A stretch of DNA of 64,000 bases from Sulfitobacter pontiacus (GCF_040790665.1 NZ_CP160849.1:1451501-1515500); one strand, 5' to 3'. Counted from the stretch's first letter, positions 20,505 to 30,627 are shown. Made by a program: numbers and translations. The notes: generated by a model not told the origin, from the sequence alone.

Positions 20505-21536
20505 CTAGAGGTTGTCTTCGACGCGGAACCCCTCGGGGATGGTATCGCGCCCGTCCAGCATCAGATCGGCCATGACCTCGGCCACTTTGGGGGCCATGCC
20601 GAACCCGATCTTGAACCCGCCATTGGCCACGAACTGCCCCGGAGCGTCGGGCAAGGGCCCCAGCATCGGGGCACGGCTGCGGCTGCGCGGGCGCACGCCG
20701 GCCCAGCGGGTGATCACCGGCGCATCACGCAACACGGGCACCGCGGCACGTGCGGCGGCGATCACATCATCAAGCTGCGCGTCCGTCTCGGTGGGCGAGG
20801 TATACGCGCGCTCTGTCGTTGATCCGATGGCGGTGGTGCCGTCGCTATGCGGGATGATATGCACACCGCCCGCGAAAAGCTGTGGCAAGCCGCGCGCGTC
20901 ATAGTCCAGCAGCGCGGCCTGACCCTTGACGCCTGCGCCGACCAGACGGCTGTGATTGGCAGTCATATGCGCCAGCCCCGCGACGCCCGTCGCCCACAGC
21001 ACCTGTCCTCGATCTTCGCCCTCCGCCTGCACCGTCACGCCTTTGGCCGCCAGTGCCCGCACCAGCGCGTCGCAGGCGTGGCGAGGGTGGATCAGACCGC
21101 TTAGCGTGTCGTGGATCAGCCAGCCGGTGGGGCTGTCGGGCTGCCACGGGGTGTCACTCGCGCGGATCACGGACCATGTGGCCTGACCCTGCCACAGCGC
21201 CTTGGCGGTTTCGGCCCGCTGCTGTGCCAGTGCCAATGCCGCGTCATCGGCCACGGGTTGCAGGCGCCCCTTGCGGGCATAGCCCGCGTTGCCACCGCCT
21301 GCCTGTTCAACCGCTTGCCAGAACCCTTCGGCCATCAGCAGGCTGTCGCGTTGAAAGGCTTTCTTGGCGTTCCAGTTTTCAGGCACATGTGGGGCCAGCG
21401 CGCCGACGATACCGCCGCTGCTGCCTGCGGCGGGCCCATTCGGATCGATCACCTGCACAACCGCGCCGCGTTGCACGCAAGCCCATGCCACCGATAGCCC
21501 GAATATCCCCGCGCCGCGTATCGTGATTTCGGCCAT
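20505..21536 (-). CDS. FAD-dependent oxidoreductase, DAO family; candidate stand-alone MnmC oxidase
   Basis: 343 residues from ATG 21536. N-terminal FAD motif RGAGIFGLSVAW (GxGxxG at 8-13) and a C-terminal DAO-fold segment WAGVRPRSRSRAPMLGPLPD, close to the GVR...PMVG pattern at the end of E. coli MnmC. It is divergent, 59 bp from mnmD. In E. coli the oxidase and methyltransferase are one fused MnmC protein that turns cmnm5U34 into mnm5U34 in tRNA; here I infer the oxidase half is this gene. A generic glycine/D-amino-acid oxidase is the alternative. Confidence 0.75.
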   Translation of the reverse strand: MAEITIRGAGIFGLSVAWACVQRGAVVQVIDPNGPAAGSSGGIVGALAPHVPENWNAKKAFQRDSLLMAEGFWQAVEQAGGGNAGYARKGRLQPVADDAALALAQQRAETAKALWQGQATWSVIRASDTPWQPDSPTGWLIHDTLSGLIHPRHACDALVRALAAKGVTVQAEGEDRGQVLWATGVAGLAHMTANHSRLVGAGVKGQAALLDYDARGLPQLFAGGVHIIPHSDGTTAIGSTTERAYTSPTETDAQLDDVIAAARAAVPVLRDAPVITRWAGVRPRSRSRAPMLGPLPDAPGQFVANGGFKIGFGMAPKVAEVMADLMLDGRDTIPEGFRVEDNL

Positions 21537-21595
21537 TGCCAATCCTTGCCCTTTTTGCGCAGTGTTCGGCAACGCCCATAGCACAAGGCCATCCC

Positions 21596-22267
21596 ATGGA
21601 GAACCAGACAGCTGATATCGAATGGAAAGACAGCGGTGTGCCTGTGTCCTCCAAGTTCGACGACCCGTACTTCAGCCTCGATAACGGGGTAGAGGAAACG
21701 CAGCATGTCTTTATTGACGGGAATGACCTGACCAACCGCTTCCGCGACGGGTTCCGCATCGGAGAGTTGGGGTTCGGCACGGGGCTGAATTTTCTCGTGG
21801 CCTGGGACGCGTGGGAGCGGCACGGCGCGAAAGGCACGCTGCATTTCACCTCGTTCGAAGCCTTCCCGATGTCGTCCGAGGATATGGCCCAAGCGCATCG
21901 GTCCTTTCCTGACTTCGATGGCAAGCGCGACGCGCTGCTGGACGCCTGGTCGCCAGAGGGTGGAGAGATGCGCTTTGGCGATGTGGTGCTGACCGTGGTG
22001 ATCGGCGATGCGCGACGTGCGGTGCCCGCGTGGGACGGGCTGGCGGATGCGTGGTTTCTTGACGGGTTTTCCCCCGCCAAAAACCCAGAGCTGTGGGAGC
22101 CGGAGCTGCTGCACGATGTAGCACGGCACACGGCACCGTTTGGCACGGCCGCGACCTATACCGCCGCTGGCGCGGTCCGTCGCGCGCTGGAAAGCGCGGG
22201 CTTCGCGGTTGAGCGCACGACCGGTTATGGACGCAAGCGGCACATGACGCGGGCTGTGCGCGTATGA
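21596..22267 (+). CDS. mnmD: tRNA 5-(aminomethyl)-2-thiouridine methyltransferase
   Basis: 223 residues from ATG 21596. Contains FGTGLNFLVAWDAW (SAM motif I), LHFTSFEAFP, and the DUF752 signature DAWFLDGFSPAKNPELW plus GRKRHM at the end, matching the methyltransferase half of E. coli MnmC. It methylates nm5U34 at the wobble position of certain tRNAs. The oxidase half is absent, so the protein is the stand-alone MnmD form. Its stop overlaps the DMT exporter start. Confidence 0.93.
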   Translation: MENQTADIEWKDSGVPVSSKFDDPYFSLDNGVEETQHVFIDGNDLTNRFRDGFRIGELGFGTGLNFLVAWDAWERHGAKGTLHFTSFEAFPMSSEDMAQAHRSFPDFDGKRDALLDAWSPEGGEMRFGDVVLTVVIGDARRAVPAWDGLADAWFLDGFSPAKNPELWEPELLHDVARHTAPFGTAATYTAAGAVRRALESAGFAVERTTGYGRKRHMTRAVRV

Positions 22268-23172
22268 GCATGGCCACCAACCGCGCGGCGGCTGCGGCGC
22301 AGTCGAACAACATCCCGCTTGGCATCACCTTGATGGTGATCACGACTTTTGTGTTTGCGGTGCAGGATGGGCTGTCGCGGCATCTGGCCTCAGAATACAA
22401 CGTGATGATGGTGGTGATGATCCGCTACTGGTTCTTTGCGGCCTTTGTGATCGCGCTGGCCAAGCGCCATGCGGGCGGGTTGCGGGCGGCGGCGCGGACG
22501 AGCCAGCCGGTGCTCCAGATGTTCCGCGGGCTGCTGCTGGCGGCCGAGATCTGCGTGATGATCGTCGCCTTTACGATCCTTGGCCTTGTGGAAAGCCACG
22601 CGGTCTTTACCTGTTATCCGCTGCTGGTTGCCGCCCTGTCCGGCCCCGTCCTGGGGGAAAGTGTCGGCTGGCGCAGATGGGCGGCGATCGGGGTCGGCTT
22701 TATCGGTGTGTTGATCATTCTGCAGCCGGGGATGAGCGTCTTTGACCCCGCCGCCGTGATCCCGCTGGTGGCGGCCGCGATGTTCGCGGTCTACGGGCTG
22801 CTGACCCGCTATGTCGGGCGCAAGGACAAGACCGCCACCAGCTTTTTCTGGACCGGCGTCACCGGGTCAGTGGCGATGACAGCCACGGGGCTGTGGTATT
22901 GGGAGCCGATGATCGCCAGCGACTGGCTGATCATGGGGTGCCTGTGCATCACCGGTGTCACGGGCCACTGGCTGTTGATCCGCTGCTACGAAGTGGCCGA
23001 GGCGAGCGCGGTGCAGCCCTTTGCCTATTTGCAACTGGTCTTTGCCGCGATCATCGGCATCAGCGCCTTTGGCGAAACCGTGCGCCCCAATGTCGCCATC
23101 GGGGCGGCGCTGATCGTCGCGGCGGGGCTATTCACCTTTTGGCGCGAACGGCAAAAGGGTCGTGCCCGTTAG
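22264..23172 (+). CDS. DMT-superfamily (EamA) transporter
   Basis: 302 residues with about ten hydrophobic helices in two EamA repeats (about 18-150 and 165-295). Inner-membrane exporter or importer; the substrate cannot be told from sequence. Starts with ATGA overlap on mnmD. Its last 45 bp overlap the 3' end of the convergent lytic transglycosylase gene (23128-23172), a real tail-to-tail overlap since both C-termini look normal. Confidence 0.9.
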   Translation: MSMATNRAAAAAQSNNIPLGITLMVITTFVFAVQDGLSRHLASEYNVMMVVMIRYWFFAAFVIALAKRHAGGLRAAARTSQPVLQMFRGLLLAAEICVMIVAFTILGLVESHAVFTCYPLLVAALSGPVLGESVGWRRWAAIGVGFIGVLIILQPGMSVFDPAAVIPLVAAAMFAVYGLLTRYVGRKDKTATSFFWTGVTGSVAMTATGLWYWEPMIASDWLIMGCLCITGVTGHWLLIRCYEVAEASAVQPFAYLQLVFAAIIGISAFGETVRPNVAIGAALIVAAGLFTFWRERQKGRAR

Positions 23173-25092
23173 TTCCTCTGTAAAGGGTTGGGGCAGGGGG
23201 TCTTTGCCCATGCGCGCGCGGTAAACGGGCAGGCTTTCGGTCACCCGCATCACATAGTTCTGCGTCTCGCGGAACGGGATCATCTCTATCCAGTCGACGA
23301 TATCGATGTCGCCCTCGCGCGGGTCGCCGTAGGTGTCCATCCAGCGCGTCGGACGCGAGGGGCCCGCGTTATAGGCGGCCGAGACCATGACCACATTCCC
23401 GTTAAACCGGCCCGCCATCTGCGACAGGTATTCGGACCCCAGCAAAGCATTGTATTCGGGGTCGGCGGTCAGTCGGTCGGTGGTGTGCAGGGCGCTGATC
23501 TCCAGATCGCGCGCGACATCCTTGGCCGTGGCGGGCATCAGCTGCATCAGACCGCGTGCGCCCACATGGCTCTGGACCACGGGATCGAATTCGCTTTCGC
23601 GGCGGGCGATGGCCAAAACCATCTCGGGGGCCATGTTCAGGTCCAGCTTAATCGCATCATGCAGCGCGTAATAGGGGCCGGCGATGGTGATGCCCCGTTG
23701 TGCCACACGTTTGCCGATCATCACGGCCAGATGCGGCTGGCCCACATCAATCGCGGCCTGTCCAAGAAGGGCAGCGTCTTCGGTGATCAGCTGCTCTGCC
23801 AGATGGGTCCAGAACCGTTCGGCGGTCGACAGCTCGCCCGAGGCTTGCAGCAACAGCCCCGCCTGAAATAGCGGTGCCTGTGCCAGCGCCGATGTGCGCC
23901 AGTCCTGTTCAGGGGGCGCGCCTGCAAGGCTTGTATCGAACGGCAGATTGCCCCGCTCTGCCGCAAGCAGACCGTAGAAAGAGGATTGGAACTTCGCGCC
24001 TTGGGCATAGGCTTTGGCCGCGCCCTCGGCGTCGCCCATGGCCTGATACGCGCGGCCCTGCCAATAGCCCGCGCGCCCTTGGCTGATGGGGGATTCTACC
24101 GCGCCGTCATGGGCCTGAAAGTGACCAAGCGCCAGCTTGGGGTCTTTGAGGAACCGCAGGGCGATATAGCCCGACAGCCATTCAAGGTCCGCGAAATGTG
24201 ACCCTTCGGACAGGAAGTGTTTCGACGCCATCTGATAGGCCCGCGCCGGATCGCCATTGCGCATTTCATCCCGCGCCAGCGCGCGGCGGCGGTTGGCCCA
24301 TGCGGCGGGCTGACCAAGGGCCGCAGCGCTGACCGATTGCGACAGCATCAGATCCTTGGCGCTGTCGCCGTAGCCTTTGCGGATGCGCCATTCAAAGCGG
24401 TCAGCCTGTAGCCCCGGATCACCGGCCTTGCTGGCGGGCAGCGCGTCGATCAGGGCGTTTACGTCGCCGTCCAGATTTTGCAAGGCGATGCGGGTTTCGG
24501 CCAGCGCCTTGTCGGCATCACTGACCAGATCGAACATCTGGCGGGCTTCGGCGTGTTCCCGTTGCCATAGCATCTCGTCCAGACGGGCGGCGTGGTGCGG
24601 TTTCAGCAAGGGCCCATGCGCGTCAATGAACTTTGCCTGATCGTTTCCGCTCATAGGCAGGGTACGCCACGCCAGCACCAGCCGCGCCTGTGCCTCGCCC
24701 AGACGATCCGCACGCAGCAGCGCTGCGGCATGGGCCAGCACACCCTCGGGCGTCTGCGGGCCCTGACCGGTAAAGAAATCCAGTATCGCCTTGTCACCCT
24801 CGCGGATCACGGCCTCTTCGGACTGTCTGCGCAGATAGGCCTCGCCCGGCCAATCAGGGCGGCGGCGAAGGAAATCTGTCACCTCGGCATAGGTGCCCCA
24901 TCCGGCGCGCAGGCGGTGCCATTCAATCACATCTACCGCAACGGCCCCGTCACGGCGCGCGATCAGGGCGGCATTATCCCAGCTGCCCGCGCGCATGGCG
25001 TCCATCGCCCATCCCAGCGGACGCGGCCTTTCGGCATGGGCCGGAAGGGCGAGGGCAAAAACCATCGTCAGCGTCGCCAAGGCGCGTCTCAT
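23128..25092 (-). CDS. Soluble lytic murein transglycosylase (SLT family)
   Basis: 654 residues from ATG 25092, which has AGGAA nine bases upstream; ATG 25101 is too close to that site. Signal peptide about 1-20 (ending PAHA). A long alpha-helical superhelical region (to about 480) precedes the catalytic SLT domain: ARRESEFDP with the catalytic Glu, then [13 protein letters not shown] and [11 protein letters not shown]. It cleaves peptidoglycan to 1,6-anhydromuropeptides in the periplasm. Confidence 0.93.
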   Translation of the reverse strand: MRRALATLTMVFALALPAHAERPRPLGWAMDAMRAGSWDNAALIARRDGAVAVDVIEWHRLRAGWGTYAEVTDFLRRRPDWPGEAYLRRQSEEAVIREGDKAILDFFTGQGPQTPEGVLAHAAALLRADRLGEAQARLVLAWRTLPMSGNDQAKFIDAHGPLLKPHHAARLDEMLWQREHAEARQMFDLVSDADKALAETRIALQNLDGDVNALIDALPASKAGDPGLQADRFEWRIRKGYGDSAKDLMLSQSVSAAALGQPAAWANRRRALARDEMRNGDPARAYQMASKHFLSEGSHFADLEWLSGYIALRFLKDPKLALGHFQAHDGAVESPISQGRAGYWQGRAYQAMGDAEGAAKAYAQGAKFQSSFYGLLAAERGNLPFDTSLAGAPPEQDWRTSALAQAPLFQAGLLLQASGELSTAERFWTHLAEQLITEDAALLGQAAIDVGQPHLAVMIGKRVAQRGITIAGPYYALHDAIKLDLNMAPEMVLAIARRESEFDPVVQSHVGARGLMQLMPATAKDVARDLEISALHTTDRLTADPEYNALLGSEYLSQMAGRFNGNVVMVSAAYNAGPSRPTRWMDTYGDPREGDIDIVDWIEMIPFRETQNYVMRVTESLPVYRARMGKDPLPQPFTEELTGTTLLPFAPKGE

Positions 25093-25220
25093 CACTTGCA
25101 TTTCCTACTGGTCAAAGGCTACAGCCTTGCAACATACGGCGCGGCGCGGGGGTTTCAACTCAACTTGCCGCTATCAGCAATTGGGCGCTTGCCCAGCAAC
25201 GCAAGAATAGGAGCGTGCAT

Positions 25221-26096
25221 ATGCTACAAGGTTCACTACCTGCACTCGTCACGCCGTTCACGGACGGCGCGCTGGATTTGGCCACGCTCAAGAAGCTGGT
25301 GGAATGGCACATCGCGGAAGGATCGAACGGGCTGGTGCCCGTCGGGACCACCGGTGAATCGCCCACCCTGACCCATGCCGAGCATGAAACCGTTGTCGCC
25401 GAAGTCGTCAAAGCCGCCGCGGGTCGTATCCCCGTCGTTGCAGGTGCCGGTTCGAACAACACGACCGAAAGCATCCGTCTGGCCAAACACGCCGAAAGCG
25501 TCGGTGCCGATGCGGTTCTCGTGGTCACGCCCTATTACAACAAGCCGACCCAAGCCGGTCTGATCGCGCATTTCACCGCGATCCACGAGGCCTGCGGCCT
25601 GCCGATCATCATCTACAATATCCCCGGCCGTTCGGTCGTTGATATGCTGCCCGAAACCATGGCGGAGCTGGCCAAGCTGCCGCGCATCATCGGTGTCAAG
25701 GATGCCACCGGCGATCTGGCGCGGGTCTGTGACCAGCGGATGCTGTGCGGGCCGGATTTTGTCCAGCTCTCGGGCGAGGACGCCACAGCGCACGGGTTCA
25801 ACGCCCAAGGCGGCGTGGGCTGTATCTCTGTCACCGCGAATGTCGCGCCCAAGCTGCTAAGCCAGATGCAGGCGTTCTGCCTTGCGGGGGACTATGCCGC
25901 GGCGCTGGAAATCCAGGACAAGCTGATGCCGCTGCACAACGCAATCTTCACCGAGCCGGGCCTGGTGGGTGTGAAATACGCGATGGCGCGTCTGGGGTTG
26001 TGTTCAGACGAGGTGCGCCTGCCGCTGGTGCCGCTGACCGATGCCACCAAAGCGCTGGTGGATCACGGATTGAAGCACGCGGGTTTGCTCGACTGA
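25221..26096 (+). CDS. dapA: 4-hydroxy-tetrahydrodipicolinate synthase
   Basis: 291 residues from ATG 25221 with an AGGAG site; a GTG six bases earlier is less likely. Schiff-base Lys160 in [11 protein letters not shown], Tyr132 in YNIPGRS, and Thr43/Thr44 in [10 protein letters not shown]. It condenses pyruvate with aspartate semialdehyde, the first lysine/diaminopimelate-specific step. Divergent from the transglycosylase, so both genes flanking this promoter region relate to cell-wall material. Ends in a strong terminator. Confidence 0.96.
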   Translation: MLQGSLPALVTPFTDGALDLATLKKLVEWHIAEGSNGLVPVGTTGESPTLTHAEHETVVAEVVKAAAGRIPVVAGAGSNNTTESIRLAKHAESVGADAVLVVTPYYNKPTQAGLIAHFTAIHEACGLPIIIYNIPGRSVVDMLPETMAELAKLPRIIGVKDATGDLARVCDQRMLCGPDFVQLSGEDATAHGFNAQGGVGCISVTANVAPKLLSQMQAFCLAGDYAAALEIQDKLMPLHNAIFTEPGLVGVKYAMARLGLCSDEVRLPLVPLTDATKALVDHGLKHAGLLD

Positions 26097-26123
26097 TGTC
26101 GCGGTAAAATCACGGTTAAGACG

Positions 26124-26148
26124 GGGCGGCATCTAGCCGCCCTTTTTT
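26124..26148 (+). terminator. Intrinsic terminator of dapA
   Basis: Perfect 7-bp stem GGGCGGC (26124-26130), ATCTA loop, GCCGCCC (26136-26142), then TTTTTT. Confidence 0.92.
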
Positions 26149-26179
26149 ATGGGCAGACCCAGCCAATCGGTCAGCGCAT

Positions 26180-26210
26180 AAAAAAGGCCCCGGCGAAACG
26201 CCGAGGCCTA
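26180..26210 (-). terminator. Intrinsic terminator of the small glycine-zipper lipoprotein gene
   Basis: On the minus strand: AGGCCTCGGCG, TTT loop, CGCCGGGGCCT, then TTTTT. One T-G pair in an 11-bp stem. Confidence 0.9.
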
Positions 26211-26243
26211 ATGTGAATATCTGCCTTCGGGAGCAGAAAACGC

Positions 26244-26501
26244 TTATGGGCAAGCAGCCGTGTAACGCTGACCTGCGGAGTTCTGGTAGACGCACTGGCC
26301 GTTTTTGCCGCGGCCCAGGTATGCACCTGCAGCAGCGCCAGCCAAGCCACCCAGAACGGCGCCTTTGGTTTTGTCATCGTCGCCCGACACGACAGCACCC
26401 AGAGCCGCACCAGCAGCAGCGCCGGTTACAGAAGATTGAGTCTGCGTTTCGCAAGCGGCGAGTGCGCCAACCATAGGCAGGACCAAAAGTAGCTTTTTCA
26501 T
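26244..26501 (-). CDS. Small glycine-zipper lipoprotein
   Basis: 85 residues from the inner ATG at 26501 (an ATG at 26513 adds four residues). Lipoprotein signal with lipobox ALAAC (Cys17), then an Ala/Gly-rich zipper (about 25-70) and YLGRGKNGQCVYQNSAG at the end, with a second Cys. Resembles Rz/OsmB/SlyB-like outer-membrane lipoproteins of unknown role. Single gene with its own terminator and an A+T-rich upstream region. Confidence 0.85.
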   Translation of the reverse strand: MKKLLLVLPMVGALAACETQTQSSVTGAAAGAALGAVVSGDDDKTKGAVLGGLAGAAAGAYLGRGKNGQCVYQNSAGQRYTAACP

Positions 26502-26597
26502 GATATACTCCATACTAGCTTCAGTACTTAACGCTATGTGACGGGTTTGGTTCCAGTAAGATTATTTTGATCGGCAACAAAGTGCCGGAGCGGCAGC

Positions 26598-27995
26598 CTA
26601 TTTGCTGCCGAACACCCGACCCATTGCCCCATCCACAGCCGCGATGATCTGATCAATATCGTCCTTCTTCGCGATCAATGCAGGGCTGAAGCAGAGCGTG
26701 TTGTTCTTGCCCGGCACCGACCGGTTGGTCGCCCCGATGATCACCCCCTGTGCCATGCAGTCTGCGACGACCGCCTGAATCTGCGCTTCGACGACGGGAA
26801 CGCGGGTGCTGCGGTCTTGGACCAGCTCTGCGCCAAGGAACAGACCCTTGCCGCGCACCTGACCGATCACGTCATATTTGTCCGACAGCTCTTCAAGCTC
26901 TTCGAGCATGTATTGCCCCATGTCGCGGGTGTTTTGCAGCAGGTTTTCGCGTTCGATAATCGCCATGTTTTCAATCGCGGCGGTGGGGCCCGCGGTGCAG
27001 CCCCCGAAGGTAGAGATATCGCGGAAGTAGTTCAGCGGGTCGCTGGCGTCGTCCTTGAACAGGTTAAAGACCTCTTCCGTCGTCACCAGACAGGCAATCG
27101 CCGCATAGCCCGAGGCCACACCCTTGGCCATCGTAACCATATCGGGCTGGACGCCGAAATGCTGGTAGCCGAACCATTCGCCGGTACGCCCGATGCCGCA
27201 GACGACTTCGTCAATGTGCAGCAGCACGTCATACTTGCGGCAAATCTCTTGCACCCGTTCCCAGTAGCCGTCCGGAGGCGTGATAACACCACCGCCGGCC
27301 GTGACGGGTTCAAGACACAGCCCGCCCACGGTGTCGGGCCCTTCGGCGAGGATGATCTTCTCGATCTGATCCGCGGCCCAAACGCCGTAGTTATCCTCCG
27401 GCGCGCCGTCTTGCTCGAACTTGCGATACTCCAGACAGTGGGGCACGCGGACGAACCCGTCGGTGAAGGGGCCGTATTGCGCATTGCGTTCTTCCTGACC
27501 GCCCGCAGACAGACAAGCGATGGTCGTGCCGTGGTAGTCGCGGTCGCGATACAGGATTTTGTGCTTCTTGCCGCCATAGCGTTTGTGGGCGATCTGGCGG
27601 ATCATCTTGAAGGCTTTCTCGTTCGCCTCGGAGCCGGAGTTGCAATAGTATAGGCGGCTCATGCCCGGCATCTTGTCGATCAGCTTTTCCGCAAAATGCG
27701 ACCCCGGAATAGACCCGGCAGACCCCGCAAAATAGTTCAGCTTGATCAGCTGGTCGCGCACGGCGTTGGCAATGCTTTCACGGCCATAGCCGACGTTGAC
27801 GGTCCAGACACCACCGGACACCGCGTCCAGATGCTCTTTGCCCTTCTGGTCCCAGACACGCATGCCTTTGCCTTCGACAATGATCCGTGGGTCCGTGGTT
27901 TCATAGGCTTTGTGCTGGCTGAGGTGGTGCCAGATGTGCGCGCGATCTGCCTCGACCACACGGGAGATATCGTTTTCGCTAAATGTACCATCCAT
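26598..27995 (-). CDS. tpa: Taurine-pyruvate aminotransferase (class III PLP)
   Basis: 465 residues from ATG 27995 (MDGTFSENDIS). Class III aminotransferase: PLP Lys291 in VTMAKGVASGY, Asp262 in LHIDEVVCGIGR, and CNSGSEANEKAFKM near 118-130. The N-terminal block matches my memory of roseobacter Tpa closely. It converts taurine and pyruvate to sulfoacetaldehyde and alanine. The usual partners xsc, pta and tauABC are not adjacent, so other omega-amine substrates stay possible. Confidence 0.82.
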   Translation of the reverse strand: MDGTFSENDISRVVEADRAHIWHHLSQHKAYETTDPRIIVEGKGMRVWDQKGKEHLDAVSGGVWTVNVGYGRESIANAVRDQLIKLNYFAGSAGSIPGSHFAEKLIDKMPGMSRLYYCNSGSEANEKAFKMIRQIAHKRYGGKKHKILYRDRDYHGTTIACLSAGGQEERNAQYGPFTDGFVRVPHCLEYRKFEQDGAPEDNYGVWAADQIEKIILAEGPDTVGGLCLEPVTAGGGVITPPDGYWERVQEICRKYDVLLHIDEVVCGIGRTGEWFGYQHFGVQPDMVTMAKGVASGYAAIACLVTTEEVFNLFKDDASDPLNYFRDISTFGGCTAGPTAAIENMAIIERENLLQNTRDMGQYMLEELEELSDKYDVIGQVRGKGLFLGAELVQDRSTRVPVVEAQIQAVVADCMAQGVIIGATNRSVPGKNNTLCFSPALIAKKDDIDQIIAAVDGAMGRVFGSK

Positions 27996-28176
27996 GTGCG
28001 TGACCTTTCCGAGGTTGGGATTGGGGGCGGGTGGCAAAGCACCCTGTTTTCAAGGCCCCATCGCAAACGCGCCACGCGTCTGTTTCGGCCCATGTGCAGT
28101 GATTGTTAGGAGCAACTTCCCCCTCTGAAAAGGAAAAACCTGCCACATAGGGGGGCGGGACGGGGAAGATAGACGC

Positions 28177-28210
28177 AAAAAGGGCCGGAATTGATTAAAA
28201 TTCCGGCCCC
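28177..28210 (-). terminator. Intrinsic terminator of the DEAD-box helicase gene
   Basis: Minus-strand stem GGGCCGGAATT / AATTCCGGCCC (28182-28192 with 28199-28209) followed by TTTTTGCG. An 11-bp perfect stem, 58 bp past the helicase stop. Confidence 0.9.
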
Positions 28211-28267
28211 TAAGCGATTGATTGATCTGTATTTCCCCGTTTTCAGACCGGGGGTAGGTCTTGCGGC

Positions 28268-30463
28268 TTATTTCGGGCGAAAGCTCGACTTGCCGCGTTT
28301 GGGGGCGGCATCGCCGCCACCGGCTTTGCCCGAGGGTTTGCCGCCCTTGGGTTTCGCGCCCAGTTTGCCCGGTGGGACAAAGCGTTTCGACGGGTCAGCG
28401 GCGCGGGCCTTGAACGGTTTATCCGCTGGTTTGCCGTCGCCACGGGGGCGGTCCGCCCCACGATCCGCTGGCTTTTCCTTTTTCCAGACGGCTTTGGCTT
28501 TGGGCTTGCCGCCGGGTTTGTCAAAGCTGTCGGGCTTGCCCGCAGATTTGGGTTTAGGCGTGGCACCGGGCTTCATCGGAGACCGTTCGGTCTTGTGCGA
28601 CTTGGGCGGGCGTTCGCCTTTGGGGGCTTTGGGCTTGTCAAACTTCGGCTTGTCGCCGCGCGGTTTGTCGAACCCTTTGTCGGGGCGCGGGCCGCGTGGC
28701 TTGTCGTAGGAAACCGATGCTTCTTCGGTGCTGGCCGCACGTGGTTTGCGCGGTGCACGTGGTGCGTCGGGGTCATAGGGTGCGCGGTCGGGGCGTGGGC
28801 CACGATCGGGGCGCGGGCCGTTGTCAGAACGGGGGCCGCCACGGTTCGGTTTAGGGCCACGGCCGCCGGGCTTGGGCCCGCGCGACAGATCGGGGGCCTT
28901 GTCCAGCTTGGTCACAACCGCGCCGTCTTCGACCTTCATGTCGGGGCCAAGCGCGTTGGTGAACTTATCTGCCGAGGTCGCGAGAATCTCGACAAAGGTA
29001 TGGCTGGGCTGCACGCGGATCGCGCCCACGTCATCCTTGGTCAGATCGCCCATGCGACAGATCATCGGCAGGATGGTGCGGGGTTCGGCGTCATCATTGC
29101 GCCCGATCGAGATCGAGAACCAGACCGACGGGCCAAAGTCGCCACGGGGGCGTTCGTCGGCAGGGGTGCCGGGCTCTGCCAGCTGCTCGGGCGCGGACTG
29201 GCGTGCACGGTACAGGTTCACAAAGGCCGTCGCCAGTTGCTCGGCGCTGAACTGTTCGACCAGATTGGCAACAAAGCCCGCTGCATCATCGGGGATCGGG
29301 TCAGACCATGCGGAATCGGCCAGCAAGCGCTTTTCGTCTTCGGCGTTCACTTCTTCAGCAGAGGGCGGGTTGGCCCATTCGACCTTCAGCTTGGCGCCGC
29401 CCAGCAGACGGTTTGCCTTGCTCCGCATCTTGGCGGGGACGATCAGCGCGGACACACCCTTGCGACCGGCACGACCGGTACGGCCCGAGCGGTGCAGCAA
29501 TGTGTCAGAGTTCGACGGCAGATCGGCATGCACCACCAGTTCGAGGTTGGGCAGGTCGATCCCGCGTGCGGCAACATCTGTTGCGATACAGACGCGCGCG
29601 CGCCCGTCGCGCAGCGCTTGCAGCGCGTTGGTGCGTTCGGATTGCGTCAGCTCGCCCGACAGCGCCACGACCGAAAAGCCGCGGTTGGTAAAGCGGGTGG
29701 TCAGGCGTGCGACGGCGGCGCGGGTGTTGCAGAAGACGATGGCGTTTTTCGCCTCGTAAAAGCGCAGCACGTTGATGATCGCGTTTTCAGTGTCGCGCGG
29801 GTGCACGTTCAGCGCACGGTATTCGATGTCGGCGTGTTGTTTCTTTTCGCCCACGGTTTCGACGCGCTGCGCATCACGCTGGTAGGATTTGGCCAGCTTG
29901 GCGATCGCGGCAGGCACGGTGGCCGAGAACAACAGTGTGCGGCGCTCTTCCGGCGCTTCGGAGAGGATGAATTCCAGCTCTTCGCGGAAACCCAGATCAA
30001 GCATCTCGTCCGCTTCATCCAGCACCACGGCACGAATGTCGGACAGGTTGATGTTGTTGCGTTTGATGTGGTCGCACAGGCGGCCTGGTGTCGCGACGAC
30101 GATATGCGCGCCACGGTCCAGCGCACGACGTTCGGTGCGTGTGTCCATGCCGCCAACGCAGGTGGTCACGACCGCACCGGCCTTGCCATAAAGCCACGTC
30201 AGCTCGCGGCTGACCTGCATGGCCAATTCGCGGGTCGGTGCGATGATCAGCGCCAGGGGCGCACCGGCGTGTCCGAATTTTTCATCATCGCCCAAAAGGG
30301 TCGGTGCGATGGCCAGACCAAAGGCCACTGTCTTGCCGGACCCCGTTTGGGCTGACACCAGAAGGTCGGCTTCGACCAGATCTGGGTTGGTAACCGCCTC
30401 TTGGACGGGGGTAAGCGAATCATAGCCTTGGGTGGCAAGCGCGTCTGCGATGGTTTGGATCAA
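28268..30463 (-). CDS. DEAD-box RNA helicase with DbpA-like domain and long basic tail
   Basis: 731 residues from a TTG at 30463 that has an ACAGGA site; an ATG at 30535 would add 24 poorly conserved residues. Motif I AQTGSGKT (38-45), DEAD (148-151), SAT (179-181), and motif VI HRSGRTGRAGRKG. After the helicase core there is a DbpA-like RNA-binding domain (about 460-530), then about 190 residues of Lys/Pro/Gly/Arg/Asp low-complexity sequence. Likely ribosome assembly or cold-shock RNA remodelling (DeaD/CsdA type). Confidence 0.92.
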   Translation of the reverse strand: MIQTIADALATQGYDSLTPVQEAVTNPDLVEADLLVSAQTGSGKTVAFGLAIAPTLLGDDEKFGHAGAPLALIIAPTRELAMQVSRELTWLYGKAGAVVTTCVGGMDTRTERRALDRGAHIVVATPGRLCDHIKRNNINLSDIRAVVLDEADEMLDLGFREELEFILSEAPEERRTLLFSATVPAAIAKLAKSYQRDAQRVETVGEKKQHADIEYRALNVHPRDTENAIINVLRFYEAKNAIVFCNTRAAVARLTTRFTNRGFSVVALSGELTQSERTNALQALRDGRARVCIATDVAARGIDLPNLELVVHADLPSNSDTLLHRSGRTGRAGRKGVSALIVPAKMRSKANRLLGGAKLKVEWANPPSAEEVNAEDEKRLLADSAWSDPIPDDAAGFVANLVEQFSAEQLATAFVNLYRARQSAPEQLAEPGTPADERPRGDFGPSVWFSISIGRNDDAEPRTILPMICRMGDLTKDDVGAIRVQPSHTFVEILATSADKFTNALGPDMKVEDGAVVTKLDKAPDLSRGPKPGGRGPKPNRGGPRSDNGPRPDRGPRPDRAPYDPDAPRAPRKPRAASTEEASVSYDKPRGPRPDKGFDKPRGDKPKFDKPKAPKGERPPKSHKTERSPMKPGATPKPKSAGKPDSFDKPGGKPKAKAVWKKEKPADRGADRPRGDGKPADKPFKARAADPSKRFVPPGKLGAKPKGGKPSGKAGGGDAAPKRGKSSFRPK

Positions 30464-30627
30464 GGGATTGTCCTGTCTGAGAAAATGTCGCGCTACAAAT
30501 ACGCGCGTCGCGGCAAAAGCGGATACGCCAGCCACGTGTTGCGCCCGTCCCTAGTCGGTTGTGACGCAAATGTACATCTCTTTGTCAGATGCGCAGGGCA
30601 AGGCAGCTATGCTTGCCCGTGGCTCTT

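Noticed and set aside
28595..30355. 586-codon open frame antisense to the helicase
   Set aside because: Mirror of the helicase codons; no start site or motifs, and the minus-strand gene is certain.
30595..30618. Terminator after the Ggt-family gene (GGGCAAG/CTTGCCC)
   Set aside because: A 7-bp stem with no U-tract on the minus strand, so not called as a terminator.
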